DNA of 64,000 nucleotides from Curtobacterium flaccumfaciens (GTDB lineage: Bacteria > Actinomycetota > Actinomycetes > Actinomycetales > Microbacteriaceae). This document shows positions 19,318 to 30,850 of this stretch, piece after piece. Below the pieces are notes generated by a model. The model ran no database searches, was not told the DNA's origin, and was given only the letters and a program-made list of their open reading frames with translations. Numbering within the stretch: position 1 is the first letter of the stretch; the number at the start of each line of letters is the position of its first letter. The position numbers and the translations under genes are program-made. The stretch is taken from contig CP121450.1 of the NCBI GenBank assembly GCA_029689965.1, forward strand, positions 1,860,001 through 1,924,000, given 5' to 3'.

Positions 19318-22248
19318 ATGGCCGGAGGCACCAAGTCGACCACGCGCTCGCGCGCGTCCTCGTCGTCCCGTGGGAGCGGGACGCGCGGTACGTCGCGCAC
19401 CCAGGCCACGACGAAGAAGCTGCCGCAGGCCGCACCGACGCCGGTGTTCCGCGAGCAGAACCCGCTCGTCACGTTCTGGCTCGCCATGGCGCACGGCGTC
19501 GGGCGATGTTCCGCCTGCTCGGCCAGGAGACCCTCGAGAAGGACCAGCGCCGCGACGGCTTCCCGTTCCTGCTGTTCGTCCTCGCGATCGCCGGCGCCGT
19601 CGTGGAGTGGCTCAACCCGACGAACTCGGTGTCGGTGGCGCTCGACGCGTACACCTTCGGCGGGCTGTTCGGCCGGCTGGCGTTCGCGCTCCCGGTGATC
19701 ATGGTCGTGTTCGCCGGCTGGCTGTTCCGACACCCGGCCTCGGTGCACGACAACACCCGCATCGGGATCGGCCTCGGACTGCTGCTCGTGTCGATCTCCT
19801 CGCTCTGCCACGTCTTCGGCGGGCAGCCGAGCGCCGCCGACGGCATGCCCGCGCTCGCCGCCGCCGGCGGGGTGATCGGCTGGGTCGTCATCGGTTGGCT
19901 CGTCACCATCGCCACGGCGTGGGTCGCCGTGCCCGTCGCCGTCGTCCTGCTCGTCCTCTCGCTGTTCATCATCACGAAGACCCCGCCGAACAAGCTTGGC
20001 CGTCGGCTGCACGAGCTGTACGCCTACCTGTTCGGGCACCAGCCCCCGCCGCCGAGCCGGATGACGAGGTCGCCGAGGCGCCGGCGGCGCGGGGGAGGGC
20101 GACGAAGAAGCGGGGCGCGAAGGACGACACCGACTTCCAGCTTCTTCGACGACCTCGGGTTCGACGACGAGAAGGCCGAGGCCGACGCCGAGGGCGGCAC
20201 GATCCCGTGGTGGCGTCGGAACAAGTCCGGCCGCGAAGAGGACCCGGCGTACGACAGCCCGGTCATCAGCGGAGCGACGTCGGCGGTGCCCCGGCCCCAC
20301 CCGAACCCGAACGCGGGAGCCGCTGCCGGCCTGATCGACCACACGCCGGCGGAGCCCGGCTCGGTGAACCTCAACGACTCCGTCGAGCAGGACCTCGAGG
20401 TGGCGGAGCGGGCGCTCCGCGACTTCGGCACGGCGGTGCCGGAACGCCCCGACGCGGCCGAGGCGGTCCGTCCCGACGCGAGCATGTCCCCGGTGGTCTC
20501 GCCGCCGCCCGCTGCCGAGGAACCGGCTTCGGACCTCGCCGCCGCGGACGACGGCCTCCCGCCGACCACCGGCGCCGACGAGGACCCGTCCGCGCCGTAC
20601 CGCCTGCCCGCGGCGACCACGCTCAGCTCCGGCTCGCCGTCCGTCGCGCGCAGCCAGGCGAACGACGACATCGTCGCCGCCATCACGAGCGTCCTCACCG
20701 AGTTCAAGGTCGACGCGAAGGTGACCGGGTTCTCCCGCGGACCGACCGTCACCCGCTACGAGATCGAACTCGGACCGGGCGTCAAGGTCGAGCGGGTCAC
20801 GGCGCTGTCGAAGAACCTGTCCTACGCGGTGGCCTCGAACGAGGTCCGCATCCTGTCGCCGATCCCGGGCAAGAGCGCGATCGGTGTCGAGATCCCGAAC
20901 ACCGACCGCGAGACGGTGTCCCTCGGTGACGTCCTGCGGTCGAACGCCGCGCGGAAGTCGAAGCACCCGATGACGATCGGCGTCGGCAAGGACGTCGAGG
21001 GCGGGTTCGTCGTCGCGAACCTGGCGAAGATGCCGCACCTGCTCGTCGCCGGTTCGACGGGCTCCGGCAAGTCGGTGTTCATCAACTCGATGATCACCTC
21101 GCTCCTGATGCGCGCGAAACCGTCGGAGGTCCGCATGGTCCTCGTCGACCCGAAGCGCGTGGAGCTCTCGATCTACGCGGGCGTCCCGCACCTCATCACG
21201 CCGATCATCACGAACCCGAAGAAGGCGGCCGAGGCGCTGCAGTGGGTCGTGAAGGAGATGGACATGCGGTACGACGACCTCGCGTCGTTCGGGTTCCGCC
21301 ACGTCGACGACTTCAACAAGGCGATCGCGAACGACGAGATCGTGCTGCCCGCCGGCAGCGAGCGGAAGCTCAAGCCGTACCCGTACCTGCTCGTCGTCGT
21401 CGACGAGCTCGCCGACCTCATGCTCGTCGCCCCACGCGACGTCGAGGAGTCGATCGTCCGCATCACCCAGCTGGCCCGTGCCGCGGGCATCCACCTCGTG
21501 CTCGCCACGCAGCGTCCGTCGGTCGACGTCATCACGGGCCTCATCAAGGCGAACGTCCCGTCGCGCATCGCCTTCGCGGTGACGAGCGTCACCGACTCCC
21601 GGGTCATCCTCGACCAGCCGGGCGCCGACAAGCTCATCGGTCAGGGCGACGCGCTCTTCCTGCCGATGGGGTCGTCGAAGTCCCTTCGCGTGCAGGGCGC
21701 CTGGGTGCAGGAGAGCGAGGTCGCCGAGGTCGTCGCGCACGTCACCCGGCAGGCCCGGCCGGAGTACCGCCAGGACGTCCAGGCCGTGGTCGAGCGCAAG
21801 GAGATCGACGCGGACATCGGGGACGACCTCGAGCTGCTGCTCGCGGCGGTCGAGCAGGTCGTCTCGACGCAGTTCGGGTCGACGTCGATGCTCCAGCGCA
21901 AGCTCCGCGTGGGGTTCGCGAAGGCCGGGCGGCTCATGGACCTCATGGAGTCGCGCGACATCGTGGGACCGTCCGAGGGATCGAAGGCCCGCGACGTGCT
22001 CGTCACCGCCGACCAGCTGCCCGCGGTGCTCGCGAAGCTCCGGGCGAAGAGCCGCCCGCTCCGGCAACGCCCCGGCCGGTGCCGTCGCCGGCGGTGCTGT
22101 CACCGGCGGCGCGCTCGGTCCGGCCTCGGCCCCGTCCGACGACGGCGACCGCTACGGCGCCGACCCGGTGGGCGACATGACCCGCGGGTACGATGAGGTG
22201 GACGACGAGCCCGACGAGGACGCGTGGGGACTGACGGGCAGGGAGTGA
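19318..22248 (+). CDS. ftsK: DNA translocase FtsK/SpoIIIE family (several frameshifts)
   Basis: FtsK pumps chromosomal DNA through the closing septum. An N-terminal part with about four membrane helices ([31 protein letters not shown] and others) leads to a Pro/Ala/acidic linker, the motor domain (Walker [18 protein letters not shown], Walker [13 protein letters not shown]), and a C-terminal winged-helix gamma domain ([20 protein letters not shown]). The last residues, [10 protein letters not shown], put the stop at 22248. Frame errors: a lost G near 19504, a disturbed linker between about 20045 and 20143 (including AGCTT at 20139), and the Ala/Gly-rich tail near 22050-22065. Expected length is about 977 residues. 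Confidence 0.92.
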
Positions 22249-22253
22249 GTGCG

Positions 22254-22898
22254 ATGACCGCCTCGGACGGTACGGACACCACGCACGGCGCTCGCTTCCC
22301 GTGGCGCGGTCGTCTCCTCCGCAAGGGTCCGGGCCCCGCCTCGACGGGGAACGTGGCGAACATCATCACGGTCGTGCGCATCCTGATGGCGCCGCTGTTC
22401 TTCGTGCTGCTCCTCGCGGACGCCGGCGCCGACGGCCCGCTCCGCATCTGGGCGGCGGTGGTCTTCGTCGTGGCGATCGTGACCGACAGCGCCGACGGCA
22501 TCATCGCCCGCCGACAGAACCTCGTCACCGACTTCGGCAAGCTCGTCGACCCGATCGCCGACAAGGTGCTCATCGGGGGCGCGCTCGTGGCACTGTCGAT
22601 CCTCCTCGAGCTGCCCTGGTACGTGACAGTGCTCATCATGGTCCGCGAGATCGGCATCACCGTGTTCCGCTTCGTCGTGCTCTCGGACCGCGTCATCCCG
22701 GCGAGCCGCGGCGGCAAGATCAAGACCGTGCTGCAGGCCGTGGCCCTGACCACCGCACTGTTCCCGTGGTGGAACCTGGTCGGCGACTGGGCCCACTGGG
22801 TCAACGGGATCCTCATGACGGCAGCCTTCTTGGCGACGATCCTGAGCGGCATCGACTACCTCTGGCAGGCGTGGAAGCACAACCGGACCGCCTCGTGA
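22254..22898 (+). CDS. pgsA: CDP-diacylglycerol-glycerol-3-phosphate 3-phosphatidyltransferase
   Basis: PgsA makes phosphatidylglycerol phosphate for membrane lipids. The 214-residue protein has the CDP-alcohol phosphatidyltransferase signature DSADGIIARRQN...GKLVDPIADK (D-x2-D-G-x2-A-R, then G-x3-D-x3-D) near residues 82-105 and several membrane helices. The frame is intact. The start lies five bases after ftsK, and the stop overlaps the cinA start, so this is an operon with ftsK and cinA. Confidence 0.92.
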   Translation: MTASDGTDTTHGARFPWRGRLLRKGPGPASTGNVANIITVVRILMAPLFFVLLLADAGADGPLRIWAAVVFVVAIVTDSADGIIARRQNLVTDFGKLVDPIADKVLIGGALVALSILLELPWYVTVLIMVREIGITVFRFVVLSDRVIPASRGGKIKTVLQAVALTTALFPWWNLVGDWAHWVNGILMTAAFLATILSGIDYLWQAWKHNRTAS

Positions 22899-23422
22899 CC
22901 GGGGAAGCGCCGTCGGCGCACGCCGTGCCTCCCGTCCCGGTCGCATCCGGGCTGATCGCGGAACTGACGGCGCGGGGCGAGACCGTCGCCGTGGCGGAGT
23001 CGCTCACCGGCGGCCTGGTCGTCGCGACGCTCGTCGGCGTGCCGGGCGCGAGCGCCGTGGTCCGCGGCGGGGTGGTGGCGTACGCGACCCAGATCAAGCA
23101 CGAGCTGCTGGGGGTCTCGGCCTCGCTGCTCGAGACGAACGGCGCGGTCGACCCCGAGGTCGCTCGGCAGATGGCCTCCGGCGTCCGGCGGGCCCTGGCG
23201 GTCGACGGAGCAGCTGCGACGTGGGGGATCAGCACGACGGGGGTCGCCGGACCCGACCCGCAGGACGGCCGGCCGGTCGGCACCGTCTTCCTGGGGATCG
23301 CGGACGCCGACGGGGCGACCGCGTACGAGCTGCACCTCGACGGCGATCGTGATGCAATCCGGCACGCGACCGTCTCCGAACTCCTGGCACGGATGTCGTC
23401 CACGATCCGGGCGCGGGAATAG
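22895..23422 (+). CDS. CinA family (nicotinamide-nucleotide amidohydrolase) protein
   Basis: This 175-residue protein corresponds to the C-terminal CinA domain, which in other bacteria deamidates nicotinamide mononucleotide in pyridine nucleotide salvage. Visible motifs are TVAVAESLTGGLVVATL, VVRGGVVAYATQIKHELLGV and STTGVAGPDPQDGRPVGTVF. The frame is intact. GTGA overlaps with pgsA. In actinobacteria this gene commonly sits between pgsA and a small XRE regulator upstream of recA, as here. Confidence 0.9.
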   Translation: MTGEAPSAHAVPPVPVASGLIAELTARGETVAVAESLTGGLVVATLVGVPGASAVVRGGVVAYATQIKHELLGVSASLLETNGAVDPEVARQMASGVRRALAVDGAAATWGISTTGVAGPDPQDGRPVGTVFLGIADADGATAYELHLDGDRDAIRHATVSELLARMSSTIRARE

Positions 23423-23577
23423 GCCCGGTTTCCACTGGGTTACATCTCACGCAATCTCCAGCGGTACGGCAGCCGACGTGGCTAGCATGCTGCAACCGGC
23501 AACGCTACTGTTGCTGAACCCGAACTCGGCCAACCCAGACCGAGCGGGCGCGGAGACGACAGAGAGGAGGAGTTCTC

Positions 23578-23885
23578 ATGGTTCTCGTTCGTCAGGAAAT
23601 CGGCGACGTTCTGCGGGACTTCCGCTTGCAGAAGGGCCGGACCCTCCGTCAGGTCGCGTCCAAGGCCAGCGTGGCTCTCGGGTACCTCAGCGAGGTCGAG
23701 CGTGGGCAAAGGAAGCCAGCTCGGAGATCCTCGCGTCCGTCGCGGACGCGCTGGACACGCCCATCTCGACCATCATGCGTGAGGTCGGCGACCGTCTCGC
23801 GGTCGTCGAGGGACTCACCCCGGTCCCCGACACGCTCCCGGACGAGCTCGTCGCCGAGTTCGACAGCGACCTCGCGGTGCGCTGA
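23578..23885 (+). CDS. Small XRE-family regulator, ClgR-like (one frameshift)
   Basis: This is a 103-residue helix-turn-helix protein with RLQKGRTLRQVASKASVALG then YLSEVERGQKEASSEILASV. Its position between cinA and DUF3046-recA matches the actinobacterial ClgR, an activator of clp protease and stress genes; that identity is by synteny and similarity. A GAGAGGAGG site precedes the ATG. One A is missing in a CAAAAGG run near 23707-23711, the only A-run deletion I found. A terminator follows. Confidence 0.85.
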
Positions 23886-23901
23886 CGCCACCGAACGACC
23901 G

Positions 23902-23931
23902 ACGCCCCCGCTGGTTCGCCAGCGGGGGCGT
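23902..23931 (+). terminator. Terminator after the XRE gene
   Basis: Perfect 13-base arms (ACGCCCCCGCTGG and complement) around a TTCG tetraloop are followed by T-rich sequence. Confidence 0.85.
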
Positions 23932-24055
23932 TCGTCGTGCGGGGTCTTCGTCGTGCTGGGTGTGTCCGGCCGGGGCGTCGATGGAGCAGACGTCGTCGAG
24001 TGCGAGCGGGGCGCTGGACGGGTTCCGCTCCGTCGATCCTGGTTACGCTGGAGCG

Positions 24056-24280
24056 ATGCGGGTGAGTGAGTTCTGGCGAGCCGTCGACCAGGTGTTCGGC
24101 GAGGCCTACGGCGCGGTCGTCAGCCGCGACGTCGTGCTCGAGGAGCTCGGCGGCCGGTCCGCAGCGGACGCCCTCGATGCCGGGATCGACGCGCGCCGGG
24201 TCTGGGAAGCGCTGTGCGACTCGCAGGACGTCCCGCTCGAGAAGCGGCACGGCAAGGGCCTGGCGGAGCCGAAGGACTGA
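24056..24280 (+). CDS. DUF3046 domain-containing protein
   Basis: This small 74-residue protein (MRVSEFWRAVDQVFGEAYG, then HGKGLAEPKD at the end) matches the DUF3046 family, which in actinobacteria is almost always found directly upstream of recA. Its function is unknown. The frame is intact. Confidence 0.85.
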   Translation: MRVSEFWRAVDQVFGEAYGAVVSRDVVLEELGGRSAADALDAGIDARRVWEALCDSQDVPLEKRHGKGLAEPKD

Positions 24281-24313
24281 CGCGCTGGTCCGAAACTCTG
24301 TTCGGCGTGTTGC

Positions 24314-24329
24314 TCGAACGGGTGTTCGA
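24314..24329. promoter_or_regulatory. SOS box (LexA site) upstream of recA
   Basis: TCGAACGGGTGTTCGA is a perfect match to the actinobacterial/Gram-positive SOS box form CGAAC-N4-GTTCG, placed about 210 bases before the recA start. LexA is encoded in this window at 32628-33272. Confidence 0.88.
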
Positions 24330-24537
24330 TCCGGTGGTAGCTTCCTCCACAGCGGCGCTGTTCAAGGGGTTCGTCCACAGATCGCGTGGCCATCGGCAGT
24401 GATGTCGGTGGCCCGCCCTAGGTTCGAGTCATCGGGAACAGCCCGAAGCCTTGTCGCAGTAGCACCGGCCCTGCACCACCGGCTGGGGTGGACGCGACAG
24501 CCTACAGGCGGCCGACACCGAGCACGAAGGAGCACCC

Positions 24538-25601
<1,064 letters not shown>

Positions 25602-25605
<4 letters not shown>

Positions 25606-26546
25606 CGACCAACCACGACGGCGACGAGGGCCTCGCGCCGGTCACCGATCTGTTCGGTGCGAGGTCCCGTCGTCGCTCCGGAACTCTCGGGCAGCCAGGA
25701 GCGCCCAGGACACCCGGCCACCCGTCGGTGTCCGGCGCATCGGCGTTCGAGGGCGCCGATGCGGAGACCGGCCTCGATGGCGGCACTGGTTCCGAGGCCG
25801 ACGCTGGCATCGGCCTCGGTGCGGACGCCGATGCACCCGTTCCGCTGCCGGTCCAGGGCGCTCGGGAGCAGGCGGAGTGGCTGTCCCCGGTCGTCGGCGA
25901 CGGCAGTGGACGGAGCGCTCGGGCCGAGCAGGACGGGTATGACGAGGACGGCGCTGCCGACGCGGCGACGGCGTCCGTGTTCGCCATCGACGGCGGCGCC
26001 GAGATCGATCCGGCCGATGCGCCGCGCCCGATCGACGAGCAGCGCGCCGACGCCGAGCGACTCAGCATGCGGGCGCTCGGGCGCCGGGGCATGAGCGAGT
26101 CCGAGCTGCGGACGACGCTGACGAGGAACGACCTCGACCCGGACGTGGTCGAGTACGAGATCGAGCGACTCACCCGGGTCGGGCTGCTCGACGACGTGGC
26201 ACTCGCCACCGACCTCGTCGATCGGCTGCACGACCGGAAGGGCCTGGGGCGGCAGGGCGTGGTCGCCGAACTCCGGCGGCGCGGGATCGACCAGGACGCG
26301 ATCGACGCCGCGCTCGAAGCAGCCGCCGACGACGATGACGACGAGTTCCTCCGTGCCGTCGAGCTCGCCCAGAAGCGCGCCGGACAGCTCCGCGGGCTCG
26401 ACCGGGCGACGGCTGAGCGGCGGCTCTCCGGGTTCCTGATGCGCAAGGGCTACAACGGCGGCGTCGTCCGGATCGCGGTGGAGCGGGCGCTCGACGGCGG
26501 TGGTCGGCCGTCCCGCGGCCCCCGCGGATCCGTGCGCTTCGAGTAG
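25602..26546 (+). CDS. recX: Regulatory protein RecX with long N-terminal extension
   Basis: RecX inhibits RecA filaments. The C-terminal part, about 145 residues, is the RecX fold ([80 protein letters not shown]). The first 150 residues are low-complexity, rich in Gly, Ala, Asp and Glu, so the 314-residue total is much longer than the usual 150-200. GTG overlaps the recA stop. The frame is intact. Confidence 0.9.
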
Positions 26547-26574
26547 CCGGCGACGGTTTTACACTGGGACGACC

Positions 26575-28066
26575 ATGCCCACCGTCGAAGCGCGCCCCCG
26601 CACCTACGAAGTCCGCACCTACGGGTGCCAGATGAACGTGCACGACTCCGAGCGGCTGAGCGGTTCGCTCCAGGCCGCCGGGTACGTGGCCGCTGACGGC
26701 GACCAGGCTGACGTGGTCGTCATCAACACCTGCGCTGTGCGCGAGAACGCCGACAACCGGTTGTACGGGAACCTCGGGCACCTCGCGGGCATCAAGCGCG
26801 AGCACCCCGGCATGCAGATCGCGGTCGGTGGTTGCCTGGCACAGAAGGACAAGAACGTCATCCTCGAGAAGGCGCCGTGGGTCGACGTGGTGTTCGGCAC
26901 GCACAACATGGGTTCCCTGCCGACGCTGCTCGAGCGCGCGCGGCACAACGACGAGGCGCAGATCGAGATCCTCGAGTCGCTCGACGTCTTCCCCTCGACG
27001 CTCCCGACGAAGCGCGACTCGACCCACAGCGGCTGGGTGTCGATCTCCGTCGGGTGCAACAACACCTGCACGTTCTGCATCGTGCCGTCGCTGCGCGGCA
27101 AGGAGAAGGACCGCCGACCCGGCGACGTCCTCGCCGAGATCCAGGCGCTCGTCGACGACGGTGCGATCGAGGTCACCCTCCTCGGTCAGAACGTGAACTC
27201 CTACGGGTCGAGTTCGGCGACCGTCAGGCGTTCGGGAAGCTGCTGCGTGCGGCCGGTCAGATCGAGGGCCTCGAACGCGTGCGCTTCACGAGCCCGCACC
27301 CGGCCGCGTTCACCGACGACGTCATCGACGCCATGGCCGAGACCCCGAACGTGATGCCGCAGCTGCACATGCCGCTGCAGTCCGGGTCGGATCGCATCCT
27401 CAAGGCCATGCGTCGCAGCTACCGGAGCGAGCGGTTCCTCGGCATCCTCGACCGGGTGCGCGCGAAGATCCGCACGCGGCGATCTCCACGGACATCATCG
27501 TCGGGTTCCCGGGCGAGACGGACGAGGACTTCGAGGACACCCTGCGCGTCGTGGAGCAGTCCCGGTTCGCGTCGGCGTTCACCTTCCAGTACTCGATCCG
27601 TCCCGGGACGCCGGCTGCGACGATGGACGAGCAACTCCCGAAGCACGTGGTGCAGGAACGCTACGCGCGTCTGACGGCCCTGCAGGAGCGCATCACGGCG
27701 GAGGAGAACGCGAAGCAGGTCGGCCGCAGCATCGAGGTCCTCGTGGCCACCGGTGAGGGCAAGAAGGACGACGAGACGCGGCGTCTGTCCGGTCGCGCGG
27801 AAGACTCCCGGCTCGTGCACTTCGCCGTGCCCGACGGTTCGGACGTGCCCCGCCCCGGAGACGTCGTCACGGTCCAGGTGACGCGCTCCGCGCCGCACTT
27901 CCTCATCGCCGACAACGACGGACCCCTGCGGATCCGTCGTACCCGCGCCGGGGACGCCTGGGACCGCGCGCAGGCGGAGAGCTGCGGTGTCCCGACCCCG
28001 GCTGCGCCTGCGGACGGCCCGCGGCCGGTCTCGCTCGGGCTGCCGACGCTCCGTGTCGGCCGCTGA
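26575..28066 (+). CDS. miaB: tRNA-2-methylthio-N6-dimethylallyladenosine synthase MiaB (two frameshifts)
   Basis: This radical SAM enzyme adds the methylthio group to i6A37 in tRNAs. The N-terminal UPF0004 cysteines ([31 protein letters not shown]) bind one cluster and the radical SAM motif [20 protein letters not shown] (C-x3-C-x2-C) the other; a TRAM domain ends the protein. One G is lost near 27209 ([14 protein letters not shown] expected) and one C near 27466-27470 ([19 protein letters not shown] expected). Corrected length is 497 residues. miaA, which makes its substrate, overlaps the 3' end. Confidence 0.94.
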
Positions 28067-28978
28067 CCTGATCGCGGTCGTCGGAGCCACGGGCACGGGC
28101 AAGTCCGACCTCGGCATCGCGATCGCCGAACGCCTCCGGGCGTCGGGCCGACCGGCAGAGATCGTCAACGCCGACGCCATGCAGCTCTACCGGGGCATGG
28201 ACATCGGCACCGCGAAGCTCACGGTGAACGAGCGCCGCGGCGTCCCGCACCACCAGCTCGACGTGCTCGACGTCACCGACGAGGCGAGTGTCGCCGCCTA
28301 CCAGCGCGACGCCCGGAGCGACATCGAGGAGATCCACCGGCGGGGCGGTGTCGCCGTGCTCGTGGGCGGCAGCGGCCTGTACGTGTCCGCCGTCCTGTTC
28401 GACCTCGCGTTCCCCGGCACCGACCCCGAGCTCCGAGCACGACTCGAACGCGAGCACCACGAGCTCGGCCCGGGCGTCCTGCTCGAGCGACTCCGCGCAC
28501 TGGACCCTGCGGCGGCGGCCGGCATCGACGCACGCAACCCGAGGCGGTTGATCCGCGCACTCGAGATCGCGAGCCGATCCGAGGCCGTCACCCGAGCCTC
28601 CCGTCCGCACCCCGTGCGTGGCGACCCGCTCGGATCTTGCACCTGCACCGCGAACGCGCGCAGCTGGTCGCCGGCCTGCACGCGCGGGCGGAGCGGATGT
28701 TCGCGGCGGGCCTCGTGGACGAGGTCCGCGCGCTCCGCGAGCAGGGCCTCGAGCACGGTCGTACGGCGCGGGCGGCGATCGGGTACTCGCAGGCGCTCGA
28801 GGTCCTCCGCGGCGAGGCCACCGTGGAGCAGGCGGTGGAGGCGACGGGCGTCGCCACGCGAAAGTACGCCCGTCGGCAGGTCTCCTGGTTCCGGCGCTAC
28901 GCCGAGGCCGAGCTCCTCGACGTGACCGGCGCGGACCGGGCAGCGCTCCACGACGCTGCCCGTAGGATCGTCCCGTGA
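28053..28978 (+). CDS. miaA: tRNA dimethylallyltransferase MiaA (one frameshift)
   Basis: MiaA transfers a dimethylallyl group to A37 of tRNAs reading UNN codons. Motifs: P-loop [35 protein letters not shown], and [14 protein letters not shown]. The C-terminal [19 protein letters not shown] follows a lost base near 28590-28600; corrected length is 308 residues. The GTG start lies inside the last codons of miaB, and the stop overlaps the dapF start. Confidence 0.94.
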
Positions 28979-29864
28979 CCGAGCTGCACTTCACCAAGGG
29001 CCAGGGGACCGGCAACGACTTCGTCCTGTTCGCCGACCCTGACGCCACGGTCGACCTGACCCCCGAGCGGATCCGGGCGATCGCGGACCGGCGCTTCGGC
29101 GTGGGCGGCGACGGCGTCATCCGCGCGGTGCGGTCGGAGGCACTGCCGGAAGGGCAGGCGCTCGTCGCCGAGGACCGCGCAGCCACCTGGTTCATGGACT
29201 ACCACAACGCCGACGGCACGATCGCGGAGATGTGCGGCAACGGGATCCGCGTCTTCGCGCGGTACCTCACCGAGTCCGGGCTCGTCGACCTGGCCCCGGG
29301 GAGACGCTCACCGTCGGCAGCCGCAAGGGCCTCGTCGACATCCAGCGCACCACGAACGGGTTCTCCGCCGACCTCGGCCGCTGGGGTCTCGGGATCGAGG
29401 GCAGCGGGTCCGACGACGTGCTCGTGCGGGCGAAGAACCTCGACCGGGCCCGGCCCGGCCTCGGGATCGACGTCGGCAACCCGCACGTCGTCGTCGCTGT
29501 CGCGACCGAGGACGAACTCGCGGACGTCGACCTCACGTACGTGCCCGTGCTCGATCCGGCGCCCGTCGCCGGCGCGAACGTCGAGTTCGTCCTGCCCGGC
29601 GAGCCGCTCGTCCACGACGGTGTCGGGCAGATCACGATGCGCGTGCACGAGCGCGGCAGCGGTGAGACCCTGTCGTGCGGCACGGGTGCCGTCGCGGCCG
29701 CTCTGGCCACGCGGTACTGGGCGGGCAACGGCGCGCCGGACACCTGGCGCGTACGCGTGCCGGGCGGGGTGGTCACGGTGCGGATGTTCGCGGCGGAGGA
29801 CGGTGAGCACGTCGCGCTCGCCGGACCGGCGGAGCTCGTCTTCTCGGGTAACCTGACGGTCTGA
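28975..29864 (+). CDS. dapF: Diaminopimelate epimerase (one frameshift)
   Basis: DapF converts LL- to meso-diaminopimelate for cell wall and lysine synthesis. The two active-site cysteines appear in [16 protein letters not shown] and [16 protein letters not shown]. The N-terminus [16 protein letters not shown] is standard. One G is missing after CCCCGGGG near 29297-29302; corrected length is 296 residues. GTGA overlaps the miaA stop, the usual miaB-miaA-dapF order. Confidence 0.95.
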
Positions 29865-29925
29865 CGGGGCACGTCGCGTCGAGTCGTGCCGCGGACGTGT
29901 CCGGCCCGCACCGGGCCCTCGGACT

Positions 29926-29973
29926 GGAGGCGCGGGTCGCCGGACCGACGTCGGCTCGGCGACCCGCGCCTCC
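29926..29973 (+). terminator. GGAGGC-type hairpin after dapF
   Basis: Perfect 17-base arms (GGAGGCGCGGGTCGCCG and complement) with a 14-base loop lie about 60 bases past the dapF stop. Confidence 0.7.
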
Positions 29974-29995
29974 CGTCCGCGTCTCGCTCGAGGCT

Positions 29996-30175
29996 GCGCG
30001 TCTCGCTTGAGACGCCGTCGGGCGCTCGAGACGCCGCCGGATCCGGCGGCGTCTCGCCGCCGAGACGGTGTCTCGAGCCGCGGCCGGCGCGTCGGCCTGC
30101 CGAGACACCGTCGGACGAGCACGCGACGCGACGCCGCGCGACGCGACGCCGCGCGACGCGACGCGGCGACCGGCG
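29996..30175. repeat. GAGAC(A/G)CCG palindromes and a 15-base tandem repeat
   Basis: The 314-base gap between dapF and the methyltransferase gene holds no gene. It contains multiple GAGACGCC/GGCGTCTC and GAGACACCG/CGGTGTCTC units, including a perfect 30-base palindrome at 30027-30056 (CGAGACGCCGCCGG with its mirror complement). Three copies of a 15-base GCGCGACGCGACGCC-like unit follow near 30119-30170. The GAGACACCG motif recurs in the array upstream of parA. Confidence 0.75.
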
Positions 30176-30178
30176 CCG

Positions 30179-30789
30179 CTACGCCGCGTCGCGGTGCACG
30201 CGCAGGACGCGGAACCCCTTGTCCGTCGTCGCACGTGCGACGTGGAAGCCGGCGTCGAGGGTGTCGCGCAGCCACCGCTGCAGCGAGTCGCCGCCGAGGT
30301 CCTTCGACACGACCAGCCACGCGTCGCCCCCACCTCGAGCCGGGCAGCCACGCGAGGAGGATCTGGTGCAGCTCGTCCTTGCCGACCCGGATCGGCGGGT
30401 TGGACCAGATCGTCCGGAACCGCAGGTCCGCGGGTACGTCCTCGGGGAGCGCGATGGTGACGTTCGCCGCACCCGCCGCCACCGCGTTCGCCCGGGCCAG
30501 GCCCAGGACGCGCTCGTTGACGTCGACGCCCCAGACCTGCGCCTCGGGGACTCGAGCGCCATCGTGATCGCGATCGGACCCCAGCCGCAGCCGACGTCGA
30601 GCAGCGCGCCGTCACGGGCAGGAGGGGGCACCGAGCCGAGCAGCACGCGGGTGCCGCGGTCGACGCCGTCGGGGCTGAACACCCGGCGGCCGTCGTCAGG
30701 GTGAGCGGCCGACCGGCCAGGGTGACGTGGACCTGGCGTTCGCGAGCGTCCGACGACGGGCTCGCGGAGAAGTAGTGGTCGTTCGCCAT
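30179..30789 (-). CDS. Class I SAM-dependent methyltransferase, RsmC-like small-domain type (four frameshifts)
   Basis: The N-terminus MANDHYFSASPSSDARERQV leads to a SAM-binding motif GALLDVGCGWGPIAITMALE and the catalytic FRTIWSNPPIRVGKDELHQ (N-P-P-I), the signature of base N-methyltransferases acting on rRNA. It ends GFHVARATTDKGFRVLRVHR. Four single-base losses in G/C runs (about 30560 and 30690, and two near 30328-30345) must be restored, giving 204 residues. Target base unknown; rRNA guanine is likely from the family. It diverges from hflX. Confidence 0.83.
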
Positions 30790-30850
30790 GGATGAACCGT
30801 ACCCGGAACCCCGTGTGTCCCGGGCGAGTCGGAGGTACCCTGTGGACAGC